Assembly (NCBI RefSeq): GCF_024713975.1
Contig: NC_091098.1
Span: 24,048,816 to 24,112,815 of the forward strand
Length of the DNA stretch: 64,000 nucleotides
DNA from: Paralichthys olivaceus
Taxonomy: Eukaryota > Chordata > Actinopteri > Pleuronectiformes > Paralichthyidae
Direction of reading: 5' to 3'
Numbering within the stretch: position 1 is the first letter of the stretch; the number at the start of each line of letters is the position of its first letter. A model generated the notes under the pieces. It did not search any database, was not told where the DNA came from, and was given only the letters and a program-made list of their open reading frames with translations. Shown piece by piece: positions 39,882-50,724 of the stretch. Made by a program: the position numbers and the translations under genes.

Positions 39882-40307
39882 TTTCCTTCCTCTCGTCTGG
39901 CCTGTTAGCAGTGACATGGAGAGACATATTTCATCTGTTTGACCCCCCTGGTCAAATGAGGACTGGAGCAGAAAGTAAAGCAGCGTCACTCTAACCCATC
40001 CTGCAACATCGTTCTAAATACTAATACAACAACAAAACAACTTAGCAAATAAAACTTTTTCTAAATGTTACATCTAAAATGTGAGGAAAATAAACTCTTT
40101 CATAAAACATATAATTGTAATTGGTCATACAAGACAACAATTGCATGGCATACCATAAAAAAAGAATAAACATGAAGATATAATAAACTTTATAATAAAT
40201 CATCTGTCAGTCTGTCAGTTGCATTAGTTTGAGAATGGATCAGTAACTCACCTCTTCAGTCCGATGGCGTCCACACTTTTTGCTTTTCTAGTCTTTGCTC
40301 CCTTCAT
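19664..40307 (-). CDS. rapgef3: Rap guanine nucleotide exchange factor 3 (Epac1), 30 coding exons
   Basis: Minus-strand exons in transcript order: 40307-40252, 38451-38408, 37846-37761, 36695-36612, 33066-33022, 28752-28646, 28550-28429, 27406-27229, 27047-26975, 26618-26558, 26097-26021, 25920-25774, 25672-25566, 24441-24353, 24254-24176, 23848-23698, 23576-23494, 23373-23343, 23257-23182, 23056-22919, 22793-22696, 22603-22478, 22124-21943, 21045-20955, 20789-20739, 20637-20550, 20446-20382, 20270-20216, 20099-20028, 19782-19664. The sum is 2781 nt, 926 aa plus stop; human Epac1 is 923 aa. Domains in order: DEP (about residues 106-190, [12 protein letters not shown]), cAMP-binding domain (about 260-360, [20 protein letters not shown] then [14 protein letters not shown]), REM ([12 protein letters not shown]), RA-like, CDC25-type catalytic domain ([35 protein letters not shown]), and C-terminus [15 protein letters not shown] single cAMP domain and the slc48a1 neighbour favour Epac1 over Epac2. 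Known role: cAMP-driven GDP/GTP exchange on Rap1/2. The first three exons are the least certain. Confidence 0.93.
21190..21560. mobile_element. Possible LTR-type retrotransposon remnant in rapgef3 intron
   Basis: T/C-rich stretch with a TATATAAA box (21425-21432) preceded by alternating CACCTGTG-like motifs and followed by T-rich sequence. This layout is common in teleost solo LTRs. No internal coding region and no confirmed flanking duplication were seen, so the call is tentative. Confidence 0.3.
23849..24175 (-). other. rapgef3: Minor-class (U12-type) AT-AC intron in rapgef3
   Basis: On the minus strand the intron starts ATATCCTGAC and ends CTGCAC. The sequence TCCTTGAC (branch A at 23860) lies 11 nt before the 3' end. 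These match the U12 5' splice site (ATATCCTT), branch site (TCCTTRAY) and AC end. No usable GT donor or in-frame AG acceptor keeps the frame here. AT-AC splicing gives [21 protein letters not shown], which matches the human Epac1 region LLHHFHVEPAGGSEQERSTY with no gap. Confidence 0.88.
24691..24800. repeat. 30-bp minisatellite
   Basis: Three full copies and one partial copy of a 30-bp unit around catcccttcatcctc, starting at 24691, 24721, 24751 and 24781, within a rapgef3 intron. Confidence 0.85.
27459..27890. repeat. Possible degenerate interspersed repeat
   Basis: Starts with a cgacc-tatttatcggttggccgata palindrome-like block and ends with an atcagccaaaatatcagtatcgg block. Such paired ATCGGCCGATA-like ends are seen in widespread fish repeats. 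It lies in a rapgef3 intron. Confidence 0.3.
29032..29072. repeat. TG dinucleotide microsatellite
   Basis: About 20 uninterrupted TG units in a rapgef3 intron. Confidence 0.95.
30441..30703 (+). mobile_element. Teleost interspersed repeat, SINE-like
   Basis: Begins with a tRNA-B-box-like TTTGAATCCC and continues with a tgtctccccgggttttctc block. The body has atgtcagctgggat and ends in a gataacggatgaat block. This wording recurs in many fish genomes as a short interspersed repeat. A second fragment of the same repeat seems present at 30297-30345. Family assignment from memory. Confidence 0.55.
32955..33021. repeat. CA microsatellite abutting a rapgef3 exon
   Basis: Interrupted CA repeat ending at 33021. 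On the minus strand its first GT is the splice donor of the exon 33066-33022. Confidence 0.9.
33067..36611 (-). other. rapgef3: Large rapgef3 intron
   Basis: About 3.5 kb. AT-rich, with a TA run at 34925-34953 and AAT/TA-rich tracts near 36197-36240. No convincing exon or RNA gene was seen. Confidence 0.65.
34925..34953. repeat. TA-rich microsatellite
   Basis: Nearly pure TA repeat with one AA interruption, in a rapgef3 intron. Confidence 0.85.
36612..37060 (-). promoter_or_regulatory. rapgef3: Possible second rapgef3 promoter and short-isoform start
   Basis: The exon at 36695-36612 begins with an ATG ([12 protein letters not shown]) and has an in-frame TGA only 9 nt upstream, so it could be a first coding exon by itself. 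Sequence upstream on the minus strand (36.7-37.06 kb) is CpG-richer than its surroundings and carries four 11-bp tandem copies (36978-37021). A TATA box is not obvious. The alternative is that the exon is only internal, spliced at the AG just before the ATG. Confidence 0.4.
36978..37021. repeat. Four tandem 11-bp GC-rich units
   Basis: Units gcgctctgggt, gcgctctgggc, gcgctctggtt and gcgctctgggt run head to tail about 280 bp upstream of the rapgef3 exon starting MHLF. Confidence 0.85.
37761..40307 (-). CDS. rapgef3: Inferred N-terminal exons of a long rapgef3 isoform
   Basis: Three short open exons lie upstream of the well-supported exon at 36612-36695: 40307-40252 (starts [16 protein letters not shown]), 38451-38408 and 37846-37761 (contains [12 protein letters not shown]). 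Each has acceptable splice borders, and their phases (2, 1, 0) join exactly to each other and to the exon starting MHLFRSHN. The ATG at 40307 has an in-frame TAA 30 nt upstream. Human Epac1 also has long and short N-terminal forms differing by about 42 residues before this point, which fits by analogy. I see no clear residue-level match to the human N-terminus, so this rests on splice sites and frame. Confidence 0.55.
38963..38991. repeat. TG microsatellite
   Basis: About 14 TG units between rapgef3 exons 1 and 2. Confidence 0.95.
39793..39879. repeat. Long CA microsatellite
   Basis: 87 bases of CA repeat with one CG interruption near 39808, between rapgef3 exons 1 and 2. Confidence 0.95.
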
Positions 40308-41699
40308 GCGTCTGAGGAGGATTTCTCTATCAGCTTATGTGAGTTGAGGGGAGTGTTGCTGGTCGCAGCTTCCTGTATCTTTCCCATTGGTCACAAGAAG
40401 AGCGCCCCAGGGCTCGGGCTGAGCACAGCGGTGAGACACAGATGTGTGTGTGTGTATTTGTGTGTGCAAAGATAGAATCAAAAGCAACAGCACAGTATTT
40501 GATTTTGCTTTAACTTCACAGCAGTAAATAAGTGCTGTGCTTTTCATCAATGACATCTGTGACTGCAGCACATTATGTTTGTCATTGCTGTTTCATAATT
40601 AATCACAGATAATATTTTTCTTTAATATTTCCTGCAGTGGAACTATAGTCTTGCATCTTATTTAGATGTGATACACATATATATGTTTCAAATTTTGCAT
40701 CTTTAATATTAATATTATATAATTTTTCTGACTGACTGTTTGTGTTAACACGAACTGTGTCATGTGTTCACGAGAAGCGCTTCTGTGGCTTTTTATGAAC
40801 TCATGACCACTGAACTAATGACTTGTTTTGAGTGATCCATTTACATCCACTGTAAATATAAGTATAAGTGGAGCTGTTCTCCAACATGTTTAGAACAACA
40901 TGCGCGCAAAGGACCATGGCAAACATTGAGATTATGCAAGAGAACTTGTTCTGCAGGCAAATGATAATTCGATTTATAGGTTTGACGAAACGTTTCTAAG
41001 TCTCGCAATTATTCTCGGAAAATATAATATCCATATATAACATTATCCCAATGCCCCCCAGTATTTTTACTCATAACTTTGTCAACCACTTCACGTCACG
41101 GAAAGGTTAGAGGGAAGAGGTTTTTAAAAAATACATTCATCAATATCCCAGTCTTGTTCCTTTAACTGTTTAGTTCCTTTTTCTTGTCTTTGTTTTTTTA
41201 ATCTTTGCTCTTAAGTTTGATATATTTTCTTCTATTATAACTTATTGTTACCTTTACCAATGTGGCATGAATTTTGTTCACTGCTGTTTCCTCGAACCAA
41301 ATCTTGGAAAATAAAAAAAAACTATTACTGCACTTTGACTCAAGTGAAATACTAAATAATAAGATAATAATTGCACTCTGTATCGAGTTAAATACTAGAT
41401 AATAAAAACTAACTTGAACACAACCCTGGAACATGAGAATGGAGCGATGACATTGCGTTTCCTCTTCATCCACTAGGGGCGATATAACATTTGGAAGCGA
41501 GTTTTCCTCTGTACAAAGATATTAAAGACTTTGAGAGAAAGAAAAAAGCCTTAAAACACCACGTCAGATCAATTTATTCCACAGAAAAACCCCCATTATA
41601 TTTTTATACTATACACAATACATTATATCTCATGCGTTTGATAAAACCCAGGAAGAATTATTCACAAATAACATCGAGGAAATTCGATTGTTACGATTC

Positions 41700-42063
41700 A
41701 TCTTGACCGGAAACCAGGGCCTGGTGGCAGCGGCGGCGACTCCTCTTGTGTCGTCCGTCGTCTTTGAGGCGTGTGAGATAAACAGCTAGCTTGATGTTTT
41801 GTAGCATCGTTAGCTGGAGACTTTAATGGTTCGATTCCTGATTTAAAAAAGAAACAAATCAAATGAGTTTCAGATTATTTCCATATTTCCAGAGCGGCTC
41901 TGTTCTTCAAGTCGATCCAGGAGTTTCCGGTTGTTTTCCCGTCAGGACATTACATAACAATGTGGCGCTCAACCGATGATTTAGCTTAAAACCTCGTCTG
42001 CTTTAAAAAAAAAAAAAAAAAAAAATCGTCTTTTTGAAACAACAAGCGAAGTTTTATGTGACA
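41700..42063 (+). promoter_or_regulatory. slc48a1: slc48a1 upstream region and 5' leader
   Basis: GC-richer stretch (gcagcggcggcgactcc near 41728) followed by the leader and a 21-base A run at 42005-42025, ending 38 bp before the start ATG. No clear TATA box. The transcription start is not determined. The 40308-41699 interval between this and rapgef3 exon 1 is AT-rich, with no gene seen. Confidence 0.4.
42005..42025. repeat. Poly-A run before slc48a1 start
   Basis: 21 consecutive A ending 38 bp before the ATG of slc48a1, probably in the leader. Confidence 0.9.
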
Positions 42064-43189
42064 ATGGGAAGCAACAGGATCTACATCAGCATCGGGTACG
42101 CGACCTTCGGTGCCCTGATGGGACTGTCGGCTTTCCTGGTCTGGAACGTCGCCTACAAACAGCCGTGGACGGCGGCCATGGGAGGCCTGTCAGGTACTCC
42201 GACACCGACACGGAGGAAAGTGTCAGTGCCTCGTGTGCTCCAATGTTTTTAACTTCGTCGTGTGCACGCGACGATGGAGGATTTCAACCTAATCCTCACC
42301 ACAGGATTCGGTTGTGTTGTCTGTGATTCTGTTTGATTTACTGTCAGTTTCTTTAAATATCCCTGATGCCATGATTGACTCATATGAATATATCAGGTGT
42401 GTGGATTCTCCTCCTCTTCCTCGGCTTCTCTCAGTCAGTGACACAAAGGGCGGATCTAATTCTGTTACGATCATTAAAGGTGATGATGTGTATTTTTGCA
42501 CTTGGGTGATGGAGCTAATGTTGCACTGGAGGAAGATTATTATCTGGTTAAAATGCTTCTCGTGGCTGGAGGACGGGAAATCACAAGAAACTGACTCACG
42601 CACCAGAACATGTGAACAATGTCTCAGGGCTGCGTAGTTCTATGAAAACTATGTAGTGAGGAATCTTAAACTCCTGTAGTGCACTTTCCTCTTAAACCTA
42701 TAAGCACATTTGCAATCAGACAGTGTTAATTGACATGTCGGCATGGCTCTGGTGATCACATTGGCGTCTCATTGCTGTGTGTTTGTCTCTTGACAGGAGT
42801 TTTGGCGCTCTGGTCTCTCGTCACACACATCATGTACCTGCAGGACTACTGGCGCACGTGGCTCAAGGGGCTGAAGTTCTTCATCGCTGTCGGCGTGCTC
42901 TTTTCAATCCTGGCAGTGACCGCCCTCATCACCTTCCTCACCCTCGCCATCACACAGAAGCAATGTAAGCCCTCCCTTCGTTTCCTCCTCGTTGTAAATG
43001 TGCGTAAGAGCAGAGGAAAGTATTCATCGCTTCACTTCTTCTGTCCCCGCAGCTCCCACTGACCCGAGGAGCCTCTACCTCTCCTGCGTGTGGAGCTTCC
43101 TGACTCTCAAGTGGTCCTTTCTCTTGGCCTTGTACTCGTACAGATACCGCCAGGAGTTTGCGGATATCAGCATCCTCAGCGACTTCTAG
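42064..43189 (+). CDS. slc48a1: Heme transporter HRG1 (solute carrier 48 member 1), complete, 3 exons
   Basis: Exons 42064-42193, 42797-42964 and 43053-43189 sum to 435 nt, 144 aa plus stop; human HRG1 is 146 aa. The start ATG opens [16 protein letters not shown]; an in-frame TTG further upstream is not a credible start. Four hydrophobic segments are visible. Family-identical runs include TAAMGGL, LVTH (His54, the conserved histidine that corresponds to human H56), [18 protein letters not shown] and the C-terminus [10 protein letters not shown]. Known role: moves heme from the endo-lysosome lumen to the cytosol. It lies head to head with rapgef3, as its human counterpart is also beside RAPGEF3. 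Confidence 0.97.
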
Positions 43190-44450
43190 TCAGGATTTAT
43201 TTTATAGACTCCGATGGACTTTGAGGGGTTTTAGTTTTCTGGCAGGAGTTGGTCAAAGAGCTTTTTGTAACAAAGAGGAGGAAAAACCCCAGACATGGCT
43301 AGATTAAAAAGTCATCTGACCTTTTTCCACATGGAGTTTCACTTGTTGCTCTCGCTTAACAAGTTCTGTATTTGCATTGTAACCTGTTCTCCTACTTTTA
43401 ATGAGCTACATATTATATTCCCGTCGTCGTCGTCATCATAAGTAAACCTCTGAAGAATGGAACTTATTTTGAGTTAATTGCTGAAGGCTATTTATGAAGA
43501 GATTTACAAACAGATTTTATCTTTGGATCGTTCAAGCTTAGAAAAATAATATATAAAAGGAAACCGCTTCCATAACAGGTTTTTATTTCAATGAGTAGTT
43601 GCTGAAATGAAAATACTCTCGGAACCAAAACTGAAACCACTTACCTGAAACCACGCTGACGATAAGAAGTTGACAGTGTGTTTGGGACTGCTTGATTATT
43701 TTTACCCCTACCATCATTTTCATAGCTCCAGCCCTGAACCACAGAATATCCACATCTCCAGACTGTCGCTGTGTTTCACTGTCTGTCTGATATCCATCAT
43801 CAGTGAAGCAGTTTTAAGAATTGATATATTTTTTTAATTCAACCGCTGATTTAAACCGATTCTCTCTCATTCGTAGCTTTTTAGTGAAACTAATCCTGTT
43901 ACAACCCTAAGAAGGAAGTGCTTAATATATTTCTTACTTCATACTCAGCTTCTTTTTTTTTTCTTTCATTAGATTTGAAATGTGGAGTCTTGTATCGTGC
44001 TCAAAGAAAAGGCATTCCTGTGGAATTTCTGCTTTTCATCTTTTGTTCCACCAGGGGGAGACCTGCTCTTCCTGTCTACAGTCCCGAGACATTCCTCTAG
44101 AGAGAACGAATTGATAAATAATTGCACTTTAGTCTTTGACGCCATTGTTTTGCACAGAAATCCTGATACAATGGGCAAAAAAAAAAAAGTTTTACATGCT
44201 ATCCTTCATGTCTCACCCTTTCTAATGATGAAATCCTCTATTTATACACTACGTATGTTTTATGTTACACTTCCTGTGATTTATGTAAGTCACACCAGGC
44301 TTTGTGAGTAGTTTAGTTCCAGCTGTAACGTTTGTCCACCCTCTACCACAAAACATGTACATTTGTATTTTTGTCCATGAGAGATTGAATGTGAGAATCC
44401 CACGTGTATAGAAACCAAACCCATTAAAGATGCAGTTATTGTTAATTATT
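43190..44450 (+). other. slc48a1: slc48a1 3' untranslated region (end uncertain)
   Basis: No coding signal after the TAG at 43187-43189. The first plausible poly(A) signal is the variant ATTAAA at 44423-44428. Another ATTAAA lies at 44847-44852. No canonical AATAAA is close, so the end is a guess. From about 44450 to 45378 I see no gene; that stretch probably holds the slc26a9 promoter and a non-coding first exon. Confidence 0.4.
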
Positions 44451-45380
44451 TTATGTTGTCTGCTAAGTTTTTTTTTTTTCACACGCTCCACCTACAAGGT
44501 GAAAAAGGTCTTTTAGTGCAACTTGATAAGAAATCAAACAAGTTGTGTTGATACACACGTCTGAGCCGAATGCCTTCAGACTTCCTGCTTCAACGATAAG
44601 GTACAGTGCTGTTGTCACACTCTTTCTGCTGTTAATTAGACTTTAACCAGAATTTTTAAAACTGATCTTGTAGTAATAGTATTGAGATGGATGTGAAGGC
44701 ATTTTACTTGCAGTTGGATCATTGTATTGATAAATGCAGGTGAATACTAGTTTGTAGGAATCAGTTTATTACCTGAAAGTTAACGACTTCTGTCAGTGTT
44801 TATAAAGGAATATGTTTTCAAGAGCAGATTTCCCTTATTTCTCATTATTAAATGAGTTGAACTGAATTAAGCATTAATTTTGTTCTGAAATATAAAACGA
44901 GAAAGACTTGACTAAACTCACAGTAAAAGTTTTTCTCCTTGTGAAGTGAAAGATGAATGGGGACGAGGTGAACTCATGCGTGTGCTGTTATTTACCTGGT
45001 GTTGATCAAATATTTTAGCAGCGACCCGACATGTTGACTGTTCCTTCATCCGTCAAGGTCAGATTAGGGTTTTAAACGTCAAACACTCAGACTGGGATTT
45101 AAATTAGGATTGTAATTTTTAAAAATGAAAGTCAGAAATATATATATATGTTGTTGAAGAAATGTAATGAGTTAAGTGTTTTCAGCTTTGATGTATGAAA
45201 CTCAGTGCACTTTAACTGATGAACATGTTTTATTATCACTGGGTGAAGATGTATTACATGTTATTAATGGTAAATCTTTGTATTTCACATTGATAGATGT
45301 GGTATTACATCTTTATATACAGTCTATGGGTATTACAGTGTTTTCATTACGGCTTTAATATGCCTCTATATTCTCCAGCC

Positions 45381-48300
45381 ATGCACAACGACCGCCCACG
45401 TTATGTGATTGACAGGCCGGCGTATAACCTCCCAGACTTCGACAGAGAGTTTGACAAGAAGAATCGACAGTTTCCTGTTGGAGAGAAAGTAAAGAAACTC
45501 TTCAGGTACAGAATTAGAATCTCACAATCTCAACGGGATTTTTCAGCAAATAACAAAAACCTTGGTAGAAGTCGGGGATGCAGTATTTCCAGCAAATGCC
45601 TTTAGATAGCAATGCACCAAACAATGCACCTGACTGCACCTCAATTTAAGACCGACCGAGTGCATTTGTTACTCAAACAACGAGAAAATGGCAAATGTGC
45701 TGCTGTGAAAGAAACGATTCGAGTCGAGCTTTGACTCAACACAAAGTTTCTACAAGAGTTTCACAGTGAGAGCAACACAAGCAGAGCTTCTCATAGAGCT
45801 TCTCCCATTTGTTTCCGTCAGATGCTCCGTGTCGAGACTGAGGGGCCTGTTATTCAGACACCTGCCCGTCCTGAGCTGGCTGCCCAAGTACAAAGCAAAA
45901 GACAACCTGCTGTGTGATGTTATCAGCGGGGTCAGCGCCGGCACCATCCAGGTTCCCCAAGGTCACTCACTCCTCTCTTTCTGCTGATGCGTCTGTGTAA
46001 TACCTGTCCACTGCTGCTAGCTGCATCAGCGTTAACACCCAGTATATATATAACGCAGTTTCTGTTCCTCCTTGTGATTTATTTGACAGTTATAAAAAGG
46101 TTTCTGTTCTCTCCAGGCATGGCGTTTGCCCTCCTGGCAAATCTCCCTCCCGTCAATGGCCTCTATTCTTCTTTCTTCCCCCTCATCCCATATTTCTTCA
46201 TGGGCACTGCTCACCAGATGGTCCCAGGTAAATCAGAGTGATTTATCTGCTGCGATTTCGTGGGATGACAGTGATAAGTTGCCAGAGCTGCACAATGCAG
46301 ATCAGCTGCACTCAGCCCGACTCTGCCCTGTTTGCAGCATGAGGCAAAGAAAAGTAGATGTGACACAGTACTCCCTGCGTTCAGGTACTTTTGCCGTCCT
46401 CAGCATTATGGTGGGAATCGTGTGTCTTCAGCTGGCCCCAGATTCGGACTTCAGTCATTTCAATGCCACTCTTAACGCCACAGTGGTGGACACAGACAGG
46501 ATGAACGAGGTTCGTCTGGGGATATCTGGAACTCTGGCCTGCCTCACTGCAATCATACAGGTACTTGTTCCCCTCAGAGCTCAGTCTGTTAAACTGAAAT
46601 GAAAGAGGAATGATTGTCATTAGAGGTGTAGGTCAATTCTAAAAGTCACTCGTGTCCTCACAGATTGGCTTTGGCTTCATGCAGTTTGGGTTTGTTGCCA
46701 TCTATCTGTCAGAGTCCTTCGTCAGAGGCTTCATGACTGCTGCAGGGTTACAGATCCTCATCTCAGTGCTCAAGTACATCTTCGGCATTAAAGTGCCTCC
46801 GTATAGTGGCCCCCTGGCTGTTGTATATGTGAGTATGTGTTATATACTGAATACAAGGAAATCAAAATGGATTTGTTAGTATGTAATTTTAATTGATTGT
46901 CACAGACTCTCATAGATATCGTAGCCGGTCTTGCTGATACCAACGTAGCGTCGTTAGTCTTCGCTCTGGTCAGCAGCGTGGTTCTGATTGTCGTCAAGGA
47001 GCTGAGTGCACGTTACCGCCACAAACTGCCCTTCCCCATCCCCATGGAGATCATTATTGTAAGTAGGATATAGTTTGTTCATTTCTCGAAGGACACAAAA
47101 GTGCCTCTCTTCAGTTTGTGTTCAATTTCATCGACCTAGTCCAGCAGCATAAAGGTGATTGTTGTTTCTCCCTCCTCCTGCTCAGGTGGTGGTGGCCACA
47201 GCCATCTCAGGCCCTCTGCATCTTCCTGAGATCTACCACATGGACATAGTCGGAGAAATCCCTTTGGGGTAAAGCACATGTCGGCAAACTCCTGATCAAT
47301 GGCTGCTTCCTTTATTTAAACTACTCCTGCAATCCATGCTTTGTTTGGTTCTCGTTATCGTCCAGATTCCCAGCTCCGATCGTGCCCACAGTGAGTCAGT
47401 GGGATGACATGTTGGGCACAGCCTTCTCCCTGGCGATAGTTGGGTATGTCATCAACTTGGCTATGGGCAGGACTCTGGCAGCCAAGCATGGATATGATGT
47501 GGATCCCAACCAGGTAAAAAAAAAAAAAAAACCCAGCATCTCTTTGTGAAGTTAATTTGAGAAAAATTTGAATCCATTTTTGAAATGTTGCACGTTTCTC
47601 TACAGGAAATGTTGGCGCTTGGCTGCAGCAACTTCCTTGGGTCCTTCTTTAAGATCCATGTGATCTGCTGCGCTCTGTCTGTGACCCTGGCTGTGGACAA
47701 CGCTGGGGGAACATCACAGGTGAGTGCTCTGGTCTTGAAAAGTTGCATAGAAATGTTTTAACCAGTAACTGAAAGAAGTATCATGTCAAATATGTCAAAT
47801 TGCTAACTAACGCACACGTGTCCTCTCGTAGTTTGCTAGCCTGTGCGTGATGCTGGTTGTTATGGTTACCATGCTTGCATTGGGGGCCTTCCTGAAACCA
47901 CTTCCCAAAGTAGGTGTGACATTAGCACCTCGAAACATGACGCAAAACAGTTGTTGTCATAATTATTAATATGTGTTTGATTGCTCAGTCAGTGCTCGGA
48001 GCCTTAATCGCAGTGAACCTGAAGAACACGCTCCTGCAGATCTCTGATCCCTATTACTTATGGAAGAAGAGCAAGTTAGACTGCGTGAGTCAAAGCTGTG
48101 TGTTGTTTTGCATTATAGCAACACAAAACAACACCTGTTCGCCATCATATGTTGTCTCCTCATTCCATTGTTCTCTCTCTCCCAGTGTGTGTGGGTTGTG
48201 TCGTTCTTGGCCACGTTCTTTCTCAGCTTGCCTTACGGAGTCGCGATCGGGGTGGGCTTTTCCATCCTGGTCGTGATATTCAAGACGCAGTTGTAAGTAA

Positions 48301-50577
48301 ACTCCTTTCACTAAGTTCTGTATTTGAACCAACAATGAAATTAAGCAGAGTATATATATATATATATATATTAAGGGATGATCTATTTTAATACTGCGTT
48401 CCTAATACTGTGTAGTCGTAATGGATCAGCAATGGTCCAGATTGTGGACACAGACATCTACATAAATCCAAAGGTGTACAATAAGGTATTAAAACAATTC
48501 TTTTGATATTTTTCTCTCTCTCTCTCTCTATATATATAATGTAAGTGAACGCAGATGCATTTAACTGTTTTGTATTAAATCCACAGGTCATGCCAATAAC
48601 AGGGGTGAAAATAGTCAACTACTGTTCGCCGCTCTATTTTGCAAATGCTGAGATATTTCGTCAGAGGGTCATCAAAAAGGTACAGTGGGTCCATGACCTG
48701 TGTCTGCTGTCGTTCACGGTTCAGCAGGTTTGAGTGAGTGTGTTTGTGTCTAGACCGGACTGGACCCTGGAAAACTCATTCTGGCCAGACGCAAGTTCCT
48801 GGAGAAGGAAATGAAGGAAAAAGTAAAAACGGAGAAGATGGACAAGGGGGCGAGAAGGAGGAAGCTCAGCTCGTTGGTTAACATGAAGATTCAGGTTGGG
48901 ATCAAGAGCAGAAATCAGACACTCACAGAAAAACCTTTTTACATTTCATATTCAAACTGTGAGACATTACAACCTGTGACCTCTGTGTTTGTGTATTTCC
49001 TCTACAGACCATATCTCAGCTTGACCTGCAGAACGACTTTGACATGAGCGACGGCAACTCCCCCGAAACTCCCACCAGCTACGTCAACTTCCACTGCAGT
49101 GACCTTGAGCAGGGCGAGCAGACGCCCGACCCAGAGCCGCCCAGTCCCGGTGCCGTCACCCTGGAGCCCCAGCCCATGCCCTTCCACACGCTCGTCCTGG
49201 ACCTGGCAGGCGTCTGCTTCATCGATCTGATGGGCATCAAAGTGCTGACGAAGGTGATAAACCTGTTTTGGCTGCACTTAAACATTCACTCTTAGAATAA
49301 GAGGTTTCATATTATACATTATATTAAACTTACATTAAGGGAGCTTGAAATTAATATTTATTTATTTATTTAAATAATATTAAACTTTGTAGAGGTCAAC
49401 GATTCTTTGAGTGTCAGGAGTTCCTGATTCAACCTTTTATGATTATGTGGATGTTCAGAATGTTGATGAACGAACTTCCGTCTTTTATTTCCCGCACAGA
49501 TGAACTCAAGCTATTCGATGCTGGGGATTAAACTCTACCTGGCTAATGTTCAAGGTAAAATCTTAAATGACTTAATTAATTCACACTGGGAACAAAGATC
49601 TAATGATTCCTATGACACAGAATCCAAACAAGTCAGATAAAAGAATCATCCCCAGTTATTAAAAGTTTACTTTCAAGTCTCAACTCAGAGTTTTTCTCTT
49701 TGCAAACATGCAAATAGAACGCCCAGTGTTTTCCTCTTTATACCGAATGAACATAAGGCAACGTAAGTTTTGCCGCGTGCAGGTCTTTGTTTGATATTTG
49801 TCTCGCCGCCTGCAGCCCAGGTGTACGAGGAGCTGGAGGCCGGAGGAGCGTTTGATGACGGCAACATCCCCCGCGGTAATCTCTTCCTCTCCGTCCACGA
49901 CGCCGTTCTGTTTGCTCAACACACCTCTGGAGAGAGGCGAGTCCCCCCAAAGGTAGGCCCCGCTGTATGAAATAACTTAATCATACAAATCCTTTTCACA
50001 ACATCACATACAAACACCTGCTGTTCAGAGGTTTAAGCTCGGGGCTACGGGGAGAGATTAAGACGACTGTAATACCTTGATTTATTTTCTAAGTGGGAAA
50101 TTCCTCTATTTAGTCCGACCTCGGACGCCTTATCGGCCTCGACAAAGGTAAACAGAATATCACAAGGTGTAAGTTGCACCAAGGTCATATCACATATTAA
50201 GAGCTGCCGAGTGAAAGCAGGTTACATACATGTGTCATAGCTTTGAACTGGAAAATAAAGCTGCTCTTAAAACATATGATGTGATAGTTAATGCCAAAGT
50301 TAAAACTATTTCACCAAGTCATGTCTATTTTTATAACATCAAGCTGTTGGTGCCAGTTTTATTTTAAATATGTATGTTGTTGGCTGCAGGCAAAGAGAGC
50401 AGGACAGGGACTCACCTTTAATATTTATGAGAAGATGGATTTGGAAGAGGTATGTACTTGTTTTGCCTATTCAGGCCGATACACTGCAAAATGACACTCC
50501 GTCCTTTTATTTATCATGAAGCCATTACTCTGTTCTGTTGCTAACAGCACCTCCACCTCTTTTAGGAAATGTTTTGA
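45381..50577 (+). CDS. slc26a9: Anion transporter/channel SLC26A9, 20 coding exons
   Basis: Exons: 45381-45505, 45822-45961, 46117-46227, 46385-46560, 46664-46828, 46906-47058, 47186-47268, 47366-47513, 47606-47719, 47832-47909, 47989-48084, 48186-48292, 48416-48485, 48587-48679, 48754-48894, 49008-49253, 49500-49554, 49816-49952, 50390-50449, 50566-50577. They total 2310 nt, 769 aa plus stop; human SLC26A9 is 791 aa. The ATG lies two bases after an acceptor AG, so the 5' leader is on an upstream non-coding exon. The N-terminus RPRYVIDRPAYNL is typical of A9. The membrane domain has SIQVPQGMAFALLANLP-like sequence (here TIQVPQGMAFALLANLPPVN), LGCSNFLGSFFKIHVICCA and KSVLGALIAVNLKN. A C-terminal STAS domain (about residues 520-735, LDLAGVCFIDLMGIKVL) is split by an acidic/proline-rich insert. 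Known role: chloride transport in epithelia. The protein ends at EEEMF, about a dozen residues before the human end. Confidence 0.95.
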
Positions 50578-50718
50578 GCACCGATCGCTGCGGAGGAGAC
50601 GAGCAGAAGTAAAATGACCCACAATAATCTTCGGTGTCAGTGTAATTTATGGAAATTTATCGTCGCCAAAATGTGTCCCGTGCATGGATCGTTTTTTTTG
50701 CTGACTGTCAATTATCCA

Positions 50719-50724
50719 AATAAA
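50719..50724 (+). terminator. slc26a9: Poly(A) signal AATAAA of slc26a9
   Basis: Canonical AATAAA 142 nt after the TGA at 50575-50577, followed by a T-rich stretch. It gives a short 3' UTR of about 160 nt. Confidence 0.7.

Noticed and set aside
39606-39989. Cys/Val or Thr/His repeat proteins over the CA repeat
   Set aside because: Pure translation of a dinucleotide microsatellite.
46126-46602. 158-codon plus-strand frame
   Set aside because: Reads through an slc26a9 intron between the exons 46117-46227 and 46385-46560 in partly wrong frame.
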